Source: Streptomyces griseochromogenes | GTDB taxonomy: Bacteria > Actinomycetota > Actinomycetes > Streptomycetales > Streptomycetaceae | Reading direction: 5' to 3' | DNA: 64,000 bases | Assembly (NCBI RefSeq): GCF_001542625.1 | Contig: NZ_CP016279.1 | Location: forward strand, 2,542,001-2,606,000 | Part shown: in pieces, positions 1-8,272 of the stretch | How positions within the stretch are numbered: the first letter of the stretch is position 1 | How the letters are laid out: every line of letters starts with the position of its first letter | Position numbers and translations under genes: made by a program | The notes under the pieces: model-generated | Database searches by the model: none | What the model was told of the DNA's origin: nothing | The model's input: the letters and a program-made list of their open reading frames with translations, nothing else

Positions 1-1
1 T

Positions 2-207
2 GAGGTGCCGGTCATCGAGGTGGCCCCCGAGGACGTGTCCGGCGCCGTCGAGGAGGCCATGACGTACAGGTTCGACCTGGCGGTTATGTCCTCGGTTCCA
101 TCGTGGTGCGTGACGTGCACGCCCGGCACCACGAAATGAGCATGCCCGAACCCGTGGCCGAGGTCATGGAGGTCATCAACCGCATGCTGGCGGAGCCGGC
201 GGAATGA
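2..207 (+). pseudogene. C-terminal remnant of an unrecognised gene, frameshifted
   Basis: Positions 2-78 read open in one frame (beginning EVPVIEVAPEDVSG). The coding-like signal then moves to another frame near 79 (GGYVLGSIVVRDVHARHHE) and stops at a TGA at 205-207. Neither half is a complete protein, and the gene would begin left of the window. I do not recognise the family. The apparent frame change could be a real mutation or a sequencing error. Positions 208-373 after it hold no gene I can support. Confidence 0.3.
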
Positions 208-373
208 CCGGACAGTGATCTCCGGGGCCGTGGACACAGCGCGAGAGACGGGCGACGGGACTCCCGGACAAGGAGTTCCTCGCCCGGATCGAGCTCGGTC
301 CTCGACGTGATCGAGGCTGTCGTCCGTGCACCGCTTGCACCGCTCTGACCAAGGGCGATGCGCGGGAACACCC

Positions 374-427
374 GTGTCAGCGGTCGTGTCAGGAGTCATG
401 ACAGAGCGGTGACAGACGGGTGACAGA
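374..427 (+). promoter_or_regulatory. TGACAGA direct repeats, SARP-like operator
   Basis: Three copies of TGACAGA start at 399, 410 and 421, an exact 11-base period with 4-base spacers. Two copies of GTGTCAG, the opposite orientation, start at 374 and 386. Heptamers repeated every 11 bases next to the -10 region are the known layout for SARP and AfsR-type activators. The array ends 21 bases before the ATG of the ABC ATPase at 449, so it most likely controls that exporter. A TetR-type operator is the alternative. Confidence 0.5.
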
Positions 428-448
428 CCTGGCCGCGACTGTGGAGGC

Positions 449-1384
449 ATGAGAAGTACAGCGATTGCAGTTTCAGGGCTGCGGAAGGCATACGGAGACA
501 AGACCGTGCTCGACGGCATCGATTTCGATGTCGCCGAAGGGTCGATCTTCTCCCTGCTCGGCCCGAACGGGGCGGGCAAGACGACGACGGTGAACGTCCT
601 GGCGACGTTGCTGAAGGCCGACGCCGGGACGGTGCACGTCGCCGGGCACGACGTGGCGACCGCGACCAAGCAGGTGCGCGCCGCCATCGGCGTGACCGGT
701 CAGTTCGCCGCAGTGGACGAGCTGCTCTCGGGCCGGGAGAACCTCCAGATGATGGCGGACCTGAAGCGCGTGCGCTCCGGCGAGGTCGTCACGCGGCTGC
801 TGGAGCGGTTCGACCTGGTGGAGTCGGCGGACAAGATGGCGTCGACCTACTCCGGCGGTATGCGCCGGAAGCTGGACCTGGCGATGACGCTGGTCGGCAA
901 CCCGCGGATCATCTTCCTGGACGAGCCGACGACGGGTCTCGACCCGCGCAGCAGGCGCACGATGTGGGGGATCGTCCGCGAGTTGGTGGCCGACGGCACC
1001 ACCATCTTCCTCACCACCCAGTACCTGGACGAGGCCGACGAGCTCGCCGACCAGATCGCGGTGCTGAGCGATGGCAAGCTCGTCGCCGAGGGGAGCGCCG
1101 AGGAGCTGAAGCGGCTCATCCCCGGCGGGCACGTGCGGCTGCGCTTCACCGACCAGGCCGCGTACCGGTCGGCCGCCTCCGCGCTGCGCGACGTCACCAC
1201 GGACGACGACACGCTGTCGGTGCAGATCCCGAGCGACGGCACCCAGCGCGAGCTGCGCTCCATCCTCGACTGGCTGGACTCGGTCGGTATCGAGGCGGAC
1301 GAGCTGACCGTGCACACTCCCGACCTCGACGACGTCTTCCTCACCTTGACCGAGCGCACGAGCAAGGAGGCGATCTCGCAGTGA
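449..1384 (+). CDS. DrrA-type ABC exporter ATP-binding protein
   Basis: This 311-residue protein is the nucleotide-binding subunit of a daunorubicin-resistance-type (DrrA) exporter and would power export through the permease encoded next to it. Visible motifs are Walker A GPNGAGKTT, signature YSGGM, Walker B IIFLDEPTTGLDP and the DrrA-type C-terminal domain ending HTPDLDDVFLTLTERT. The ATG at 449 has GGAGG only one base upstream, so translation may be leaderless or from a very short leader. The stop overlaps the permease GTG as GTGA, implying translational coupling. It is a close paralogue of the ATPase at 32446-33438. Substrate unknown. Confidence 0.9.
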   Translation: MRSTAIAVSGLRKAYGDKTVLDGIDFDVAEGSIFSLLGPNGAGKTTTVNVLATLLKADAGTVHVAGHDVATATKQVRAAIGVTGQFAAVDELLSGRENLQMMADLKRVRSGEVVTRLLERFDLVESADKMASTYSGGMRRKLDLAMTLVGNPRIIFLDEPTTGLDPRSRRTMWGIVRELVADGTTIFLTTQYLDEADELADQIAVLSDGKLVAEGSAEELKRLIPGGHVRLRFTDQAAYRSAASALRDVTTDDDTLSVQIPSDGTQRELRSILDWLDSVGIEADELTVHTPDLDDVFLTLTERTSKEAISQ

Positions 1385-2145
1385 GCGCTGTCTCGACGGC
1401 ACTGGCCGACTCGGCGATCATGCTGCGTCGCAACCTGAAGCACACCATGCGGAACCCCGTCACGGTGTTCAACGCGATCCTGTTCCCGATCGTGATCATG
1501 CTCATGTTCGTCAAGGTGTTCGGCGGCGCCTTCAGCGTCGGTCAGCACTACATCGACTACGCGACGCCGGGCATGCTCGTGATGGCCGTCAGCTACGGCC
1601 TCGGGGCCACCGCGACGTCCGTGAACTCCGACATGACCAAGGGCATCATCAACCGGTTCAAGACCATGGACGTCTCCCGCGGAGCCATGCTGACCGGACA
1701 CGTCGTCGTCACCACGGTGCGCTGCCTGGTGGCCGCCGCGGCCATCATCGGGGTGGCCTTCGCGATGGGATTCGACCCCCACGCGAGCGCCCTCGACTGG
1801 CTCGGCGTGCTCGGTCTCTTCCTGCTCCTCGCCGTCGGGGCCAGCTGGCTCACCGTCGCCATGGGCCTGGGCGCGAAGAGCGCGGAGTCGGCGGGCCTGG
1901 CCGCCGTGCCGCTGATCATGCTGCCGTTCCTGAGCAGCGCGTTCGTGCCCGCGGACACGATGGGGGCAGGGGTGCGGCAGTTCGCGGAGTACCAGCCCTT
2001 CACCCCGATCATCGAGACACTGCGCGGGCTGCTGTCGGGCCACCACGCGTCGACCGGCCACACGGTGTCGGCTCTTGCCTGGTGCATCGGGTTGGCGATC
2101 GTCGGGTACCTGTGGGCGGTCTCCACGTTCAAGAAGCGAGCGTGA
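1381..2145 (+). CDS. DrrB-type ABC-2 exporter permease
   Basis: A 254-residue integral membrane protein of the ABC-2/DrrB family, partner of the ATPase just upstream. It has about six hydrophobic segments (for example VFNAILFPIVIMLMFV) and the family hallmark AEYQPFTPIIETLRGLL near the C terminus. The GTG at 1381 overlaps the ATPase stop. The 3' end overlaps the convergent AfsR-like gene by 17 bases. Together the pair looks like a drug or metabolite exporter. Whether it serves the polyketide locus is unknown. Confidence 0.88.
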   Translation: MSAVSTALADSAIMLRRNLKHTMRNPVTVFNAILFPIVIMLMFVKVFGGAFSVGQHYIDYATPGMLVMAVSYGLGATATSVNSDMTKGIINRFKTMDVSRGAMLTGHVVVTTVRCLVAAAAIIGVAFAMGFDPHASALDWLGVLGLFLLLAVGASWLTVAMGLGAKSAESAGLAAVPLIMLPFLSSAFVPADTMGAGVRQFAEYQPFTPIIETLRGLLSGHHASTGHTVSALAWCIGLAIVGYLWAVSTFKKRA

Positions 2146-5100
2146 CCTCGACCAGCTGAGACCAGCTCGTGCGTGTCCCCTCCCGTGCCGCCTCGACGAA
2201 CCCCGCGTCGCCGAGGCGGCGCCGCGCTGTCTGCTCGATCCGGGCCACGTCCGTATGGGAGCGGTCCGCCAGCCCGCGCACGCTGGTGCTGGCCGCGAGA
2301 AGCCGCGCGGCCTGCTCGGGCTGGTCGCGGCGAAGTGCCAGGTCCGCGACCCCGACGAGCGCCCGCGCGATCAGCGGCGCGTGTCCCGCCTCGGACGCCG
2401 CCGCGCAGGCCGCCGCGCGGTACGCTCGCGCCTCGCCGAGGTCGTCGGCGAGGTAGCCGAGCAGATCGTGGGTCACCGCGCGGATGTTCGCCTGCTCCGC
2501 GTCGTCGCCCAGCAGGGCCGTCGCGGCGCCGAGTTGCCTGCGTGCCTCCTCGGGGCGGCCGCCCCACCGGGCGAGTTCCGCCTTCGACAGGGCCAGCACG
2601 GCCAGTGCGCCCGGCCAGGCGACCCGCTCCGCATACCGCTGTGCCTCGGCGATGGCGGCCGCGCTGGCGTCCTCGTCGCCGAGCAGCCAGTACAACTGCG
2701 CCTGCCGTGACCGCATCTGGATGATGTCCTCGATGGCACCGACCTCGGTGACGACCGCGATCGCCTGCTCGTAGTGCTCGCACGCGGCGGTGAACTCGCC
2801 GCGCGCGGCGATCCGGTCCGCCAGCTCGGTCAGGGCGAACGAGATTCCGAACCGTTCGCCGATCGCCCGGAACTCGGCGAGTGCCCGCTCCAGGTGCGCG
2901 TCCACGTCCCGCCCGCCCTGGCCGAGCATGATCCGCATCTTGCCCAGATGCAGCCGGGCCAGCGCACGCGCCCAGGGGTCCTCGTCGTCGAGCAGCGGTT
3001 CGAACGCGGGCAGGAACGCGTCGGGCCCCTGCAGCATGCGTTTCAGCGGGGCGATGAACCCCATCAGCGGGTGGCTGCGCCGGCTGTGCCGACTGAACCG
3101 GTACGCCTTGTCGATCCACTCCGCGACCTGGTGTTCGTCCCCCGGCCCGGAGCTCAGGAAATGCACGACCAGCGCGTACATCACGGCCCGGACCTCGTCG
3201 GCCACCTCGCCGGGCATCCTGCTGGCCGCGGTGATCAGTTCCAGGCCCTCGGACCTGTGCCCGCCGAGCCACCAGTACCAGCCCGCGCCCGCCGCGAGCC
3301 GCATCGCCGCCTGCGCCTCGCCCGCCGCGAGCGCGCCGCGCATCGCCGCACCGATGTTGTCGTGCTCGGCCTCCAGCGTGGCCAGCCACTTCAGTTGCTC
3401 GGCGCGGCGCAGATGCGGCTCCGCGGTCTCGGCGAGCTCGGTGAAGCAGGCGAGGTGCGCGTGGCGTGCCAGCTCCGCTTCGCCCGCCTCCGCGAGCCGC
3501 TGCCCGGCGTACTCCTTGATCGTGCCGATCATGCGGTAGCGCGGGGCACTGTCGCCCTCGGCGCGCAGCAGCGACTTCTCGGTCAGCGAGGTGAGCAGCT
3601 CAAGCACCTGTTCCTGCTCAACCGCGGCGCCCGCACAGACCCGTTCGGCAGCGTCCAGACTCGCCCCGCCGGAGAACACCGAGAGCCGGCGCAGGACGAG
3701 CCGCTCGGCGTCGGTGAGCAGCTCCCAACTCCAGTCGACCAGCGCGCGCAGCGTCTTGTGCCGCGGCAGCGCGGTGCGGCTTCCGCTGGTCAGCAGGCGG
3801 AACCGGTCGTCGAGCCGGTGGGCGAGCTGGTCGATGGACATGGTGCGCAACCGGGCCGCGGCCAGTTCTATCGCCAGCGGCATTCCGTCGAGAGCCCGGC
3901 ACACCCGCGCCATCGTGGCCAGCGTGCGGGCGTCGGACGCGAGATCCCGGCGCACCGCTCCGGCTCGGTCCCGCAGCAACCGCACGGCGGGTGCGGACTC
4001 GATCTCGTCCGGGCTCGCGCCCGGCTCCGGCAGGGCCAGCGGGTCGGCCTGCCACAGCGCCTCCCCGGTGATGCCGAGCGGTTCGCGGCTCGTCGCCAGG
4101 ATCCGCAGCCGCCGGCACTCTCCGAGCACCCGGTGGGCGAACACCGCCGCGGACTCGACCACGTGCTCGCAGTTGTCCAGGATCAGCAGCGCCTCCCGCT
4201 CGCGGATCGCGGCGATGAGCCGGTCCGTCAGCTCCACGTTCGGGGCCCCGCCGAGCAGGGCGTCCCGCAGGCCGAGTCCGGCGAGCGTCGCCTGCGCCAC
4301 GTCGGCCACGTCGCCGTCCGCGCCGATGGCGGCCAGCTCCACCAGCCAGGCCCCGTCCGGCAGATCGCCGAGCATCGCCCGCGCGGTCTCCGCAGCCAGC
4401 CTGGTCTTGCCCGCGCCGCCCGGCCCGATCACGGTGGTGAGCCGGTGCTCGGCGATGAGTTCGCGGACCGCGGCGACATCGGCGCCCTTGCCTATGAAGC
4501 TGGTCAGCTCGGCGCGCAGATTGGTCTTGCGGTTCCGCTCACGCGTCCCCAGCTCGCCGCGCAGCAGCGCGACGTGCAACGCGGACAGCTCCGGCGAGGG
4601 ATCGACGCCCAGCGCGTCGGCCAGGGCCTCCTTCGCACGCTGGTACACAAGGAGCGCCTGGCTGTCGCTACCGGCCGCGACAAGGGCGCGCATCAGCGCG
4701 GCGACGAGCCGTTCCCGCAGCGGATGCGCGGCCACCAGGTCGGTCAGCTCCGTGACCAGCTCCGCACCGCGCCCGAGGGTGTTCTCCGCGTCGAACCACT
4801 CCTCCAGGGCGGTCAGGCGCAACCCGTCGAGCCGGACGACCGCGGCGTCGAACGCGGCGCTGTCCTGCGGGCCGCTGTCCTGCATGGCCGCACCGCGCCA
4901 CAGCTCGAGGGCCTCGCGCAGCAGTTGCGCCCGCCGGGAGGCGTTCTCGGTGCGGGCCTGGCTCGCGACGACGAGGCGCTCGAACCGTACGGCGTCGACG
5001 GCGTCGGGTTCCACGATCAACCGGTAGCCATCCGTATGCCCCTCGACCGCTCCGTACGGCAGTGCCTTCCGCAGCCGGGAAACCAAGCGCTGCAGGGCAT

Positions 5101-5281
5101 TCGTCGCGTCGGCGGGCGATTGCTCCCCCCAGATCCAGTCGACGAGCGACGCCTTCGGGACCACCTGACCGGGTCTGAGCGCGAGGGCGATCAACAGTCC
5201 GCGCAGCCGGGCGCCCGGCACGTCGACCCATACGCCGTCGTCCGTGCGCATCTCGAATGGACCCAGCATCGCGATCTGCAC
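2129..5281 (-). CDS. AfsR-like SARP-family transcriptional regulator with ATPase and TPR regions
   Basis: This 1,050-residue protein starts at a GTG (5281). It has the AfsR architecture: an OmpR-like winged helix (about residues 1-95), a bacterial transcriptional activation domain (about 96-245), an NB-ARC/STAND ATPase with P-loop GPGGAGKTRLA and Walker B LLILDNCEHV (about 280-560), then a helical TPR-like C-terminal half. Such proteins activate secondary metabolism by binding direct heptamer repeats. The TGACAGA repeats at 399-427 are the best candidate site nearby. The gene is convergent with the exporter and divergent from the PKS operon, so it may regulate either. Weak ribosome binding site. 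An internal ATG at 5269 is an alternative start. Confidence 0.85.
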   Translation of the reverse strand: MQIAMLGPFEMRTDDGVWVDVPGARLRGLLIALALRPGQVVPKASLVDWIWGEQSPADATNALQRLVSRLRKALPYGAVEGHTDGYRLIVEPDAVDAVRFERLVVASQARTENASRRAQLLREALELWRGAAMQDSGPQDSAAFDAAVVRLDGLRLTALEEWFDAENTLGRGAELVTELTDLVAAHPLRERLVAALMRALVAAGSDSQALLVYQRAKEALADALGVDPSPELSALHVALLRGELGTRERNRKTNLRAELTSFIGKGADVAAVRELIAEHRLTTVIGPGGAGKTRLAAETARAMLGDLPDGAWLVELAAIGADGDVADVAQATLAGLGLRDALLGGAPNVELTDRLIAAIREREALLILDNCEHVVESAAVFAHRVLGECRRLRILATSREPLGITGEALWQADPLALPEPGASPDEIESAPAVRLLRDRAGAVRRDLASDARTLATMARVCRALDGMPLAIELAAARLRTMSIDQLAHRLDDRFRLLTSGSRTALPRHKTLRALVDWSWELLTDAERLVLRRLSVFSGGASLDAAERVCAGAAVEQEQVLELLTSLTEKSLLRAEGDSAPRYRMIGTIKEYAGQRLAEAGEAELARHAHLACFTELAETAEPHLRRAEQLKWLATLEAEHDNIGAAMRGALAAGEAQAAMRLAAGAGWYWWLGGHRSEGLELITAASRMPGEVADEVRAVMYALVVHFLSSGPGDEHQVAEWIDKAYRFSRHSRRSHPLMGFIAPLKRMLQGPDAFLPAFEPLLDDEDPWARALARLHLGKMRIMLGQGGRDVDAHLERALAEFRAIGERFGISFALTELADRIAARGEFTAACEHYEQAIAVVTEVGAIEDIIQMRSRQAQLYWLLGDEDASAAAIAEAQRYAERVAWPGALAVLALSKAELARWGGRPEEARRQLGAATALLGDDAEQANIRAVTHDLLGYLADDLGEARAYRAAACAAASEAGHAPLIARALVGVADLALRRDQPEQAARLLAASTSVRGLADRSHTDVARIEQTARRRLGDAGFVEAAREGTRTSWSQLVEVTLAS

Positions 5282-5909
5282 CCGCCGATTTTGTCATGGG
5301 CGCGTTTGGCGGGCAGCCAACTCGCTGACGTGTGCCGCCGTGCACGCGCGCGGCGGCCACGACCACGGTGATGCTCAGGCCGAGCACAACGGTGGCGATG
5401 CCTCTTGAATCGGATAACTCGCCGTCAAACACCATGAACCGCTTCGGGCGCGCGTGATGCCTGCTCGCGTCGGCGGCGTCGCCCGGCCGACTGTGTCGAC
5501 GGACGGCAGCCGAAAAGGTTTTCACAGTCCAGATCGAACGGCGCAGATCAAAACAGAAATCAAGACTCGGCGGGCAGGTATCTGCCTTACTGTCCTGTCG
5601 GCGGGACAGCAGGTGCCCGGCAGGATGTCCGCACTGTCATCTCTTGCACTGGGTTTCCCTGGCCATTTACGTTGGCGTCGCGATGGCCCCTGGGCGCACC
5701 ACCGAAAGCGGGACACGGCTGCTTTCCACCTCAGGACCGATGACACGCGACACGGGCCGACAGCGCTCTCACCCCTGCCCGGTCGGCGAGCACCGGACAC
5801 CACCAGCACGGTGTGAGTTGAAAAGAACCACGAGACGCTCGTCCGGCCGGTCAATGGCGTGGGCGGGTATTCCCGTTCGGCGGAGAAGCGGAGAAAGGAA
5901 AGGCTGGCA
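5282..5909. promoter_or_regulatory. Divergent intergenic region before the PKS operon
   Basis: These 628 bases separate the AfsR-like gene from the carrier-protein gene. They contain the palindromic operator at 5591-5608 and a promoter-like box, TTACGTTGGCG, at 5667-5677 that recurs upstream of the ornithine hydroxylase. A ribosome binding site (AAAGG) lies at 5895-5903. No convincing gene was found; the reading frames here are short and lack coding-like third-position GC. Confidence 0.6.
5591..5608. promoter_or_regulatory. Operator copy A (TGTCCYGTCGRCGGGACA palindrome)
   Basis: The sequence TGTCCTGTCGGCGGGACA is an 18-base near-perfect inverted repeat about 300 bases upstream of the carrier-P450-TE-PKS operon. 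Related copies lie at 31130-31147, 37302-37319, 37553-37570 and 50573-50590, all near genes assigned here to the same pathway. The binding protein is unknown. Confidence 0.6.
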
Positions 5910-6179
5910 ATGCAGTCAGAATCAGAAGCCGCGCCTGCGGGTGCGTCGGAGTCGTTCGTACAAGAGGTCTCGGCGCTGTGGGGGGAATACCTCGACTCTC
6001 GTGAGGTCGGAGCGGACGACGACTTCTTTGAGCTCGGCGGCAATTCGCTGATCGGCATCAAGATCATCGATCGGGTGGCCCAGGACTACGGCGTCGAACT
6101 GTCCGTGCGCGACTTCTACCTGGCGCAGACCCCGGCCCGGGTCGCCGAGTTGATCGAGCGGGGAAGGGCGCGGACGTGA
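5910..6179 (+). CDS. Free-standing acyl/peptidyl carrier protein
   Basis: An 89-residue discrete carrier protein. The phosphopantetheine attachment motif is DDFFELGGNSLIGIKI, whose LGGNS form is more typical of NRPS peptidyl carriers than of PKS carriers. The ATG at 5910 is chosen because AAAGGAAAGG sits just upstream and the sequence immediately enters the conserved helix. The stop overlaps the P450 start (GTGA). No adenylation enzyme is adjacent, so the domain is loaded in trans, perhaps by the A domain of the NRPS at 25647. A carrier next to a P450 often presents a bound amino or acyl group for oxidation. Confidence 0.85.
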   Translation: MQSESEAAPAGASESFVQEVSALWGEYLDSREVGADDDFFELGGNSLIGIKIIDRVAQDYGVELSVRDFYLAQTPARVAELIERGRART

Positions 6180-7426
6180 GGTTGACGCCGGGTCCCGCGC
6201 GCGACATCGACCTCGACCGCGTCGACCTGTTCGACCTGGACCTCTACACCTCGGGTGACCCGCATCCGATCTGGGACGCGATGCGGGCGAAGGCTCCTTT
6301 GCATCACCAAGTCCTTCCGGACGGGCGGGAGTTCTGGTCGGTGACCCGCTACGACGATGTCTGCCGGGTGCTCGGCGACCACCGGGAGTTCACGTCGGAG
6401 CGCGGCACGGTACCCACCCACCTGGGGACGGACGACGTCGCGGCCGGCGTGCTGCTGACGTCCACCGACCCGCCGCGGCACACCGAGGTCCGCAGGCCGC
6501 TCGGCGCCAAGCTCACCGCGCGGGCGGTGAAGTCCTGGGAGGACTCGATCCGGCGGTCGATCGTGCGCTTCCTCGAACCGGCGCTCGACGGTGGCACCTT
6601 CGACCTGGCCGAGAAGGCGTTGCTCCTCCCGGCGATGGTCACGGGCCCGCTCCTCGGGATCCCGGAGAAGGACTGGGAGGAACTCGTCCAGCTGACCGCG
6701 ATGGTGACGGCTCCCTCGGACCAGCACTTCCAGCAGGGCAGCGAAGCCGCGACCCTGGCCATCGCCCACCACGAGCTCGTCTCCTACGTCAAGGAGTGGG
6801 TCAAGACGCGGCGGGCGGCCGGAGGCGAGGACGACAGCCTGCTCCACCACCTCATGAGCGTCCGCCCGGGAGGCGCGCCGCTGACCGACGAGGAGATCGC
6901 CCTCGACGGCTACAGCATTCTGCTGGGCGCCAACGTGACGACGCCGCACACCGTCTCGGGTACGGTGCAGGCCCTCATCGAGCGGCCCGAGCAGTTCGAG
7001 AAGGCGCAGGCCGACCCGTCGCTGATCCCGAACCTGGTCGAGGAAGGGCTGCGCTGGACGTCGGCCGCTTGTAACTTCATGCGGTACGCGGTGGACGACG
7101 TCCAGATCGGCGCAGGCACGATCCCGGCCCGTGGGGCGGTCGTCGCGTGGATCGGGTCGGCGAACCGGGACGAGTCCCAGTTCCCCGATCCGCATGTCTT
7201 CGACATCACACGGGACGGCGCGAAGCGCCAGGTCGCCTTCGGGTTCGGGTCGCACTTCTGCATCGGGGCGCCGCTGGCCCGGCTGACCCTGCGCGTCTTC
7301 TTCGAAGAACTGCTCCAGCGATTCGGCTCGGTCGAGCTCGACGGCGAACCGCAGCACCTGCGGTCGTACTTCATCGCCGGGATGACCCACCTGCCCATCG
7401 TCGCCCAGAAACGAAAGACGCCATGA
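6176..7426 (+). CDS. Cytochrome P450 monooxygenase
   Basis: A 416-residue soluble bacterial P450. The haem-binding loop is FGFGSHFCIGAPLAR with thiolate ligand Cys362. The I-helix reads LLGANVTTPHT, so the usual acid before the conserved Thr is replaced by Val, as in some P450s with altered proton delivery. It overlaps the carrier gene at 6176-6179 and the thioesterase at 7423-7426, forming a tight carrier-P450-TE cassette. The likely role is hydroxylation or desaturation of a carrier-bound intermediate, possibly beta-hydroxylation of an amino acid as with NikQ-like enzymes. Acting on the finished product is the alternative. Confidence 0.9.
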   Translation: MRLTPGPARDIDLDRVDLFDLDLYTSGDPHPIWDAMRAKAPLHHQVLPDGREFWSVTRYDDVCRVLGDHREFTSERGTVPTHLGTDDVAAGVLLTSTDPPRHTEVRRPLGAKLTARAVKSWEDSIRRSIVRFLEPALDGGTFDLAEKALLLPAMVTGPLLGIPEKDWEELVQLTAMVTAPSDQHFQQGSEAATLAIAHHELVSYVKEWVKTRRAAGGEDDSLLHHLMSVRPGGAPLTDEEIALDGYSILLGANVTTPHTVSGTVQALIERPEQFEKAQADPSLIPNLVEEGLRWTSAACNFMRYAVDDVQIGAGTIPARGAVVAWIGSANRDESQFPDPHVFDITRDGAKRQVAFGFGSHFCIGAPLARLTLRVFFEELLQRFGSVELDGEPQHLRSYFIAGMTHLPIVAQKRKTP

Positions 7427-8160
7427 CATCCGGCTCCACCACCGCCACGTCGCCGTGGTTCGTCCGGCCGCCGTCCGCCGAGCACCCCGCCCGGCTCTTC
7501 TGCTTCCCGTTCTCCGGGTCCGGGGCCTCGGCCTTCAGCGCCTGGCCGGCCGCGATCGACGACGTCGAGGTCTGCCCGGTGCAGTTCCCCGGCCGCGAGA
7601 ACCGCCTTGCCCACCCCCACTACGGCACCTACGAGAACCTCGCCGCCGACCTGGTCGAAATCCTGGTGCCGCGGCTCGACCGGCCGTTCGCGTTCTTCGG
7701 GCACTGCGCGGGCGCGCTGCCCGCGTTCGAGACCGTGGTCCGGCTCGCCGAACTGGGCCTGCCGGGGCCGCAGTGCCTCTTCGTGTCGGGCCAGCCCGCA
7801 CCGCACGACGCCGCGAGCGACCGGATGCTCAGCATGACCGAGCCCGAGTTGCGCGCCGAGTTGGAGTCGTTCCTCCGTGGCCGGGGGATCGAACCGCGGC
7901 CGGACATGATCGATCTGGGCATGGTCGTGCTGCTCCGTGATCTCGACGCCGCGCGTGCTTACCGTCGGACGGAGCCGGTCGCGGTGCGGTGCCCCATCGT
8001 CGTGCTGAACTGGCAGGACGACCCCGACGTGAGCCTTGACGAGCTCGAGGGGTGGCGTCGGTACTCGGATTCGGTCGACATCCGGGTGGTCGACGGCGGC
8101 CACTACGACTTCATGAACGCGCCGGACGAGCTCCTGAAGCGGTTGACCTCCTGGCGGTGA
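7423..8160 (+). CDS. Type II thioesterase with a cysteine nucleophile
   Basis: A 245-residue alpha/beta hydrolase of the type II thioesterase family. The nucleophile elbow is GHCAG instead of GHSMG, so Cys95 replaces the usual Ser. The other triad members appear to be Asp in NWQDDPDVS and His in GGHYDF. The N-terminal motif LFCFPFSGSGAS is typical. The ATG overlaps the P450 stop (ATGA). Because it is coupled to the carrier and P450, it probably unloads or shuttles the acyl group on that carrier rather than only editing the PKS. A Cys nucleophile can favour acyl transfer or slow hydrolysis. Confidence 0.85.
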   Translation: MTSGSTTATSPWFVRPPSAEHPARLFCFPFSGSGASAFSAWPAAIDDVEVCPVQFPGRENRLAHPHYGTYENLAADLVEILVPRLDRPFAFFGHCAGALPAFETVVRLAELGLPGPQCLFVSGQPAPHDAASDRMLSMTEPELRAELESFLRGRGIEPRPDMIDLGMVVLLRDLDAARAYRRTEPVAVRCPIVVLNWQDDPDVSLDELEGWRRYSDSVDIRVVDGGHYDFMNAPDELLKRLTSWR

Positions 8161-8272
8161 AAGGCGGAAGCCGGCCTGGAAGGCCGCAGTGACAACGACC
8201 TTCACGAATTGATCGACCGCGGATAGCCGTGGCTACACCTGTTCTTCAGAGCAATTGTTGGGGGAGGCCCTG

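Noticed and set aside
473..1402. Long open frames opposite the ABC ATPase, and many similar frames opposite or inside the PKS genes
   Set aside because: They are antisense or shifted shadows of high-GC genes: no ribosome binding sites, no family motifs, arginine/proline-rich composition.
5282..5525. Minus-strand frame with a hydrophobic stretch (GIATVVLGLSITVVVAAARV) before the AfsR-like gene
   Set aside because: It runs into the AfsR-like gene out of frame, has no start signal and resembles no family; one hydrophobic run in GC-rich DNA is weak evidence.
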